Positions 61,725-64,000 of a stretch of DNA of 64,000 nt are shown here, one piece after another. This DNA comes from Acanthopleura granulata. Lineage: Eukaryota > Mollusca > Polyplacophora > Chitonida > Chitonidae. Location: assembly GCA_016165875.1 (NCBI GenBank), contig JABBOT010000003.1:21240873-21304872 (forward strand). Direction: 5' to 3'. Numbering within the stretch: the first letter of the stretch is position 1; each line of letters starts with the position of its first letter. A program made the position numbers and the translations under genes. Below the pieces are notes generated by a model, which saw nothing but the letters and a program-made list of their open reading frames with translations, was not told where the DNA came from and made no database searches.

Positions 61725-61815
61725 AGGACATAGGAGAAAGACTCATGGCGGCTAAAGTACTGGTCTTCCACCAATAAATCGTGCAAGTCTGTACGTCACA
61801 CGTGAAAAAGGTTTT
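61725..61815 (+). repeat. Second SINE-like family, copy 2 (3' part)
   Basis: 'gtcttccaccaataaatcgt' and 'gtctgtacgtcacacgtgaa' match 56980-57050. Confidence 0.4.
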
Positions 61816-62023
61816 AAGTGCATTTTGTGTAAATGTCTGTTATCAACAGTCTGTGGTTTAACCGGATTCCGGGCACTGTGGTTGTCTTTCACTACAAAAC
61901 GGACCGACGTCTTAGAAGAACAAAAAACCGCTCATGAGTATGGCACAGTAAATCACTCTTAGCTGCTTGATAAATAACCGCACATTACAATGTTGGAGCG
62001 GGGGGGGGGGACTGGGGTTGGGT

Positions 62024-62266
62024 TGGGCTCCGTGGCTGAATCGCTAAGTGCGCCGCCACAGAGAAATGAACCAGTAGCCTCGCACCAATAAGAGTTCACT
62101 TCGGCTGTACGTGGGTACGTCTGCCAGCAACCTGCTAATAGTCGTGGGATTCCCGCGAAATTAACTCTTTCCGTTTTCCACCCACCATAATGCTGGCCGC
62201 CGTCGTATACGTGAAATGTTCTTGAGTACGGTGTAAAACACCGATCAAATGAATAAATAAAAAATG
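62024..62266 (+). repeat. SINE, copy 13
   Basis: Head 'gggctccgtggctgaatcgc', body 'ccagcaacctgctaatagtc', 3' block and 'aaatgaataaataaa' tail. The B-box region carries a deletion. It lies in the gap of family H copy 2, next to an 11-G run (about 61999-62009). Confidence 0.9.
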
Positions 62267-62460
62267 CTGAGGGAAAGATTGTGAAGACTATGTATTACAG
62301 AGGTGGTCACAAAAGAAACAGAGGATTTATTCAGGTAGTGCTCCGTGCCCGTATGGTGCCATCAGAAGTGGAACAAGGAACAGATGTCGTGGACAGTGCC
62401 TTTCAGTTGAGTAGACTCACTTGTCTCTATTGCGTCCAGTGGTGGAGTCATGGCATTTAC

Positions 62461-64000
62461 ATAGCATTTGTGTGTGTCTTTCCTGGCAAAATACAGACAG
62501 GTTTATTAAAGCGCAACACGATCTCTGCTCTAACAGGTCAGAGAAGACATGCAAATCAATGCGTGGACCTTTCTCACTGTGTGGAAATCCTGCCAGTATA
62601 ACGATAGCGTAACCAGATCACGACGGTATTTGTTGTACATTTGTCAGTTGAAAGGTCTTGGTGAGCATATGGACTGAGGGCTTAAATGACATGGAATGAG
62701 AATGGAATGAGATCCGTTCAAGAGATCAGAGGAAAATCTTTAGAGTGTTTCCGAAAAGGTACCACAATGGACAGAGATTTCTATTGCTTCAAGTTTATTT
62801 ATAAATACATGAGCGTATATTAACAAATACTGTATCTTGTGATCTTTGTACTCTCTCATAAAAGACGAAACACATAGTTAAAGAGTGTTAGTGACACCAG
62901 ATATTACTAACGCTGAGAGTGACCGTCCACTTGTGACCTGGTGTCCGCTGCTTAGCCATCATTACTGACATCCTGACTTTTTTATTGTGGAACTGGGCTG
63001 AAAATCGTAGCGTATTAAATGAATTATCTACCTTTGAACAAAACAAATCTAAAAGGTTAAAATTCAGACAATGTGTTACATTTTGGCACCCTATATTGGT
63101 TAAACTGTTGATAACATAATTGTAACAATTGTATAATGGCGTTTCTTCTTTCCATTATAAACTCTTCCAAGTAGAGTTTGACTATTACTTTGGATATCAT
63201 TTCACAAGTTGATGGACTGGTCTCTGATGTGAATACCCGTACTTCATTTACTATAAGTCGTATTTGCAGTAAGGTATCTAAGACCACACGACAGAGTGTA
63301 CTGTTAACCATTTACTGTCACCAAGCCTCAGAGATCAATGGGAACGGGGCAATTCAAAATCCATTCCTCTCTAAATGACTTACCGGACCCGAAGAGCTTT
63401 AAGCCTTCAATCTGGGCCTCAGTATCACTCGTGTTTAGGATGGTGTGTAAAGGAAGAGTCGGTTGACGATCCCCAATGACCAGTCCGCTTGGCAAATTGT
63501 CAGACTGCAAGATCTCTGTGCAGTTTCATTCAGTGTAAGGTTGTGGTTTCCGTTAACATTCATTTCTCAACGTTCCTGATAACATCAATCTATAAACTTA
63601 AATTTCAGATATTTCTATTTATTCAAATACCATGTCCGTATAAAACTTTCAACACCTTCGAAGCCCTGATAGGTAACATTAATCTCCTCCCAGAAATCTG
63701 CCGTTATTTGTAACCACTACAACGTATCCCCGCTGATTGAGAGAGGAACGCCAAGTAAACCGACCACTTAGGACAACTTCATCCACAGTATCAAAACTTT
63801 CACTCCCAGGAACATTGTCTGAACGTTTTGGCCCTTTGTTGTTAGCATCGAGTGATTGAATGAATAAACGATTATGGCTGAAACGCCACATCGTGCATTG
63901 ATTGAATGTGACACTCTGAAATCAACGTACGTAATAAAGCAATAATATAGTGATACGTTATTTACAACAACAACGGACCCAGTGACTTCATATTACAATG
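62461..64000. other. Unannotated right edge
   Basis: No supported gene or repeat copy. Frames of 60-84 codons at 63057-63891 overlap on both strands and are unrecognised. Confidence 0.4.

Larger units (their letters stand above)
61640..62460 (+). repeat. Family H repeat, copy 2, interrupted
   Basis: The left block (61640-61720) and right block (62281-62460) match 42470-42800, but the gap is about 560 bp instead of about 45. The insertion holds a second-family SINE-like 3' block and main SINE copy 13. Confidence 0.7.

Overview
The window is eukaryotic nuclear DNA. No open frame exceeds 150 codons, the sequence is AT-rich, there are no operon-like gene runs, and possible coding pieces are short and bounded by splice-like GT/AG signals. 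It carries thirteen full or partial copies of a tRNA-headed SINE whose tail ends in AAATAAATAAATA-type repeats. I associate that SINE consensus with molluscs and other lophotrochozoans, so a marine mollusc is the best guess (from memory, not a search). I recognise no complete protein-coding gene, rRNA, true tRNA or CRISPR array. Most of the window looks intergenic or intronic and is built from old, diverged repeats.

Layout. About 0.3-5 kb holds a head-to-tail duplicated block of about 2.2 kb (family A), with a partial third copy to 6.2 kb. From 5 to 13 kb there are scattered low-confidence exon candidates (4906-5310 minus, 7547-7897 minus, 8290-8356 minus, 12741-12837 plus) and SINEs. From 14.8 to 20.4 kb a second tandem duplication (family B, about 2.7 kb per unit) is followed by family C at 20.46-21.02 kb. 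The order B then C recurs at 24.5-29.4 kb with family E and a SINE inserted, which suggests one larger segmental duplication. A 33-bp minisatellite lies at 23.65-23.94 kb. From 31 to 42 kb there are family D and J copies, inverted pieces of A and B, and two further exon candidates: a TNF-ligand-like stretch at 36167-36616 minus and a cysteine-rich stretch at 41517-41925 plus. From 42 to 53 kb is the densest mosaic (E, F, G, H, D) with five SINEs, three of them in visible older repeats. From 53 to 64 kb there is a large foldback element (54433-55015), more D, H, I and C copies, and a second SINE-like family.

The clearest observations are structural. Target-site duplications date SINE insertions against older repeats. 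Reciprocal deletions separate the tandem copies. There is a perfect 18-bp hairpin at 49975-50024 and a foldback with about 145-bp arms. Twelve of thirteen SINE copies point the same way. Functional statements about exon candidates rest on splice signals and protein-like composition only and need a homology search or RNA-seq.
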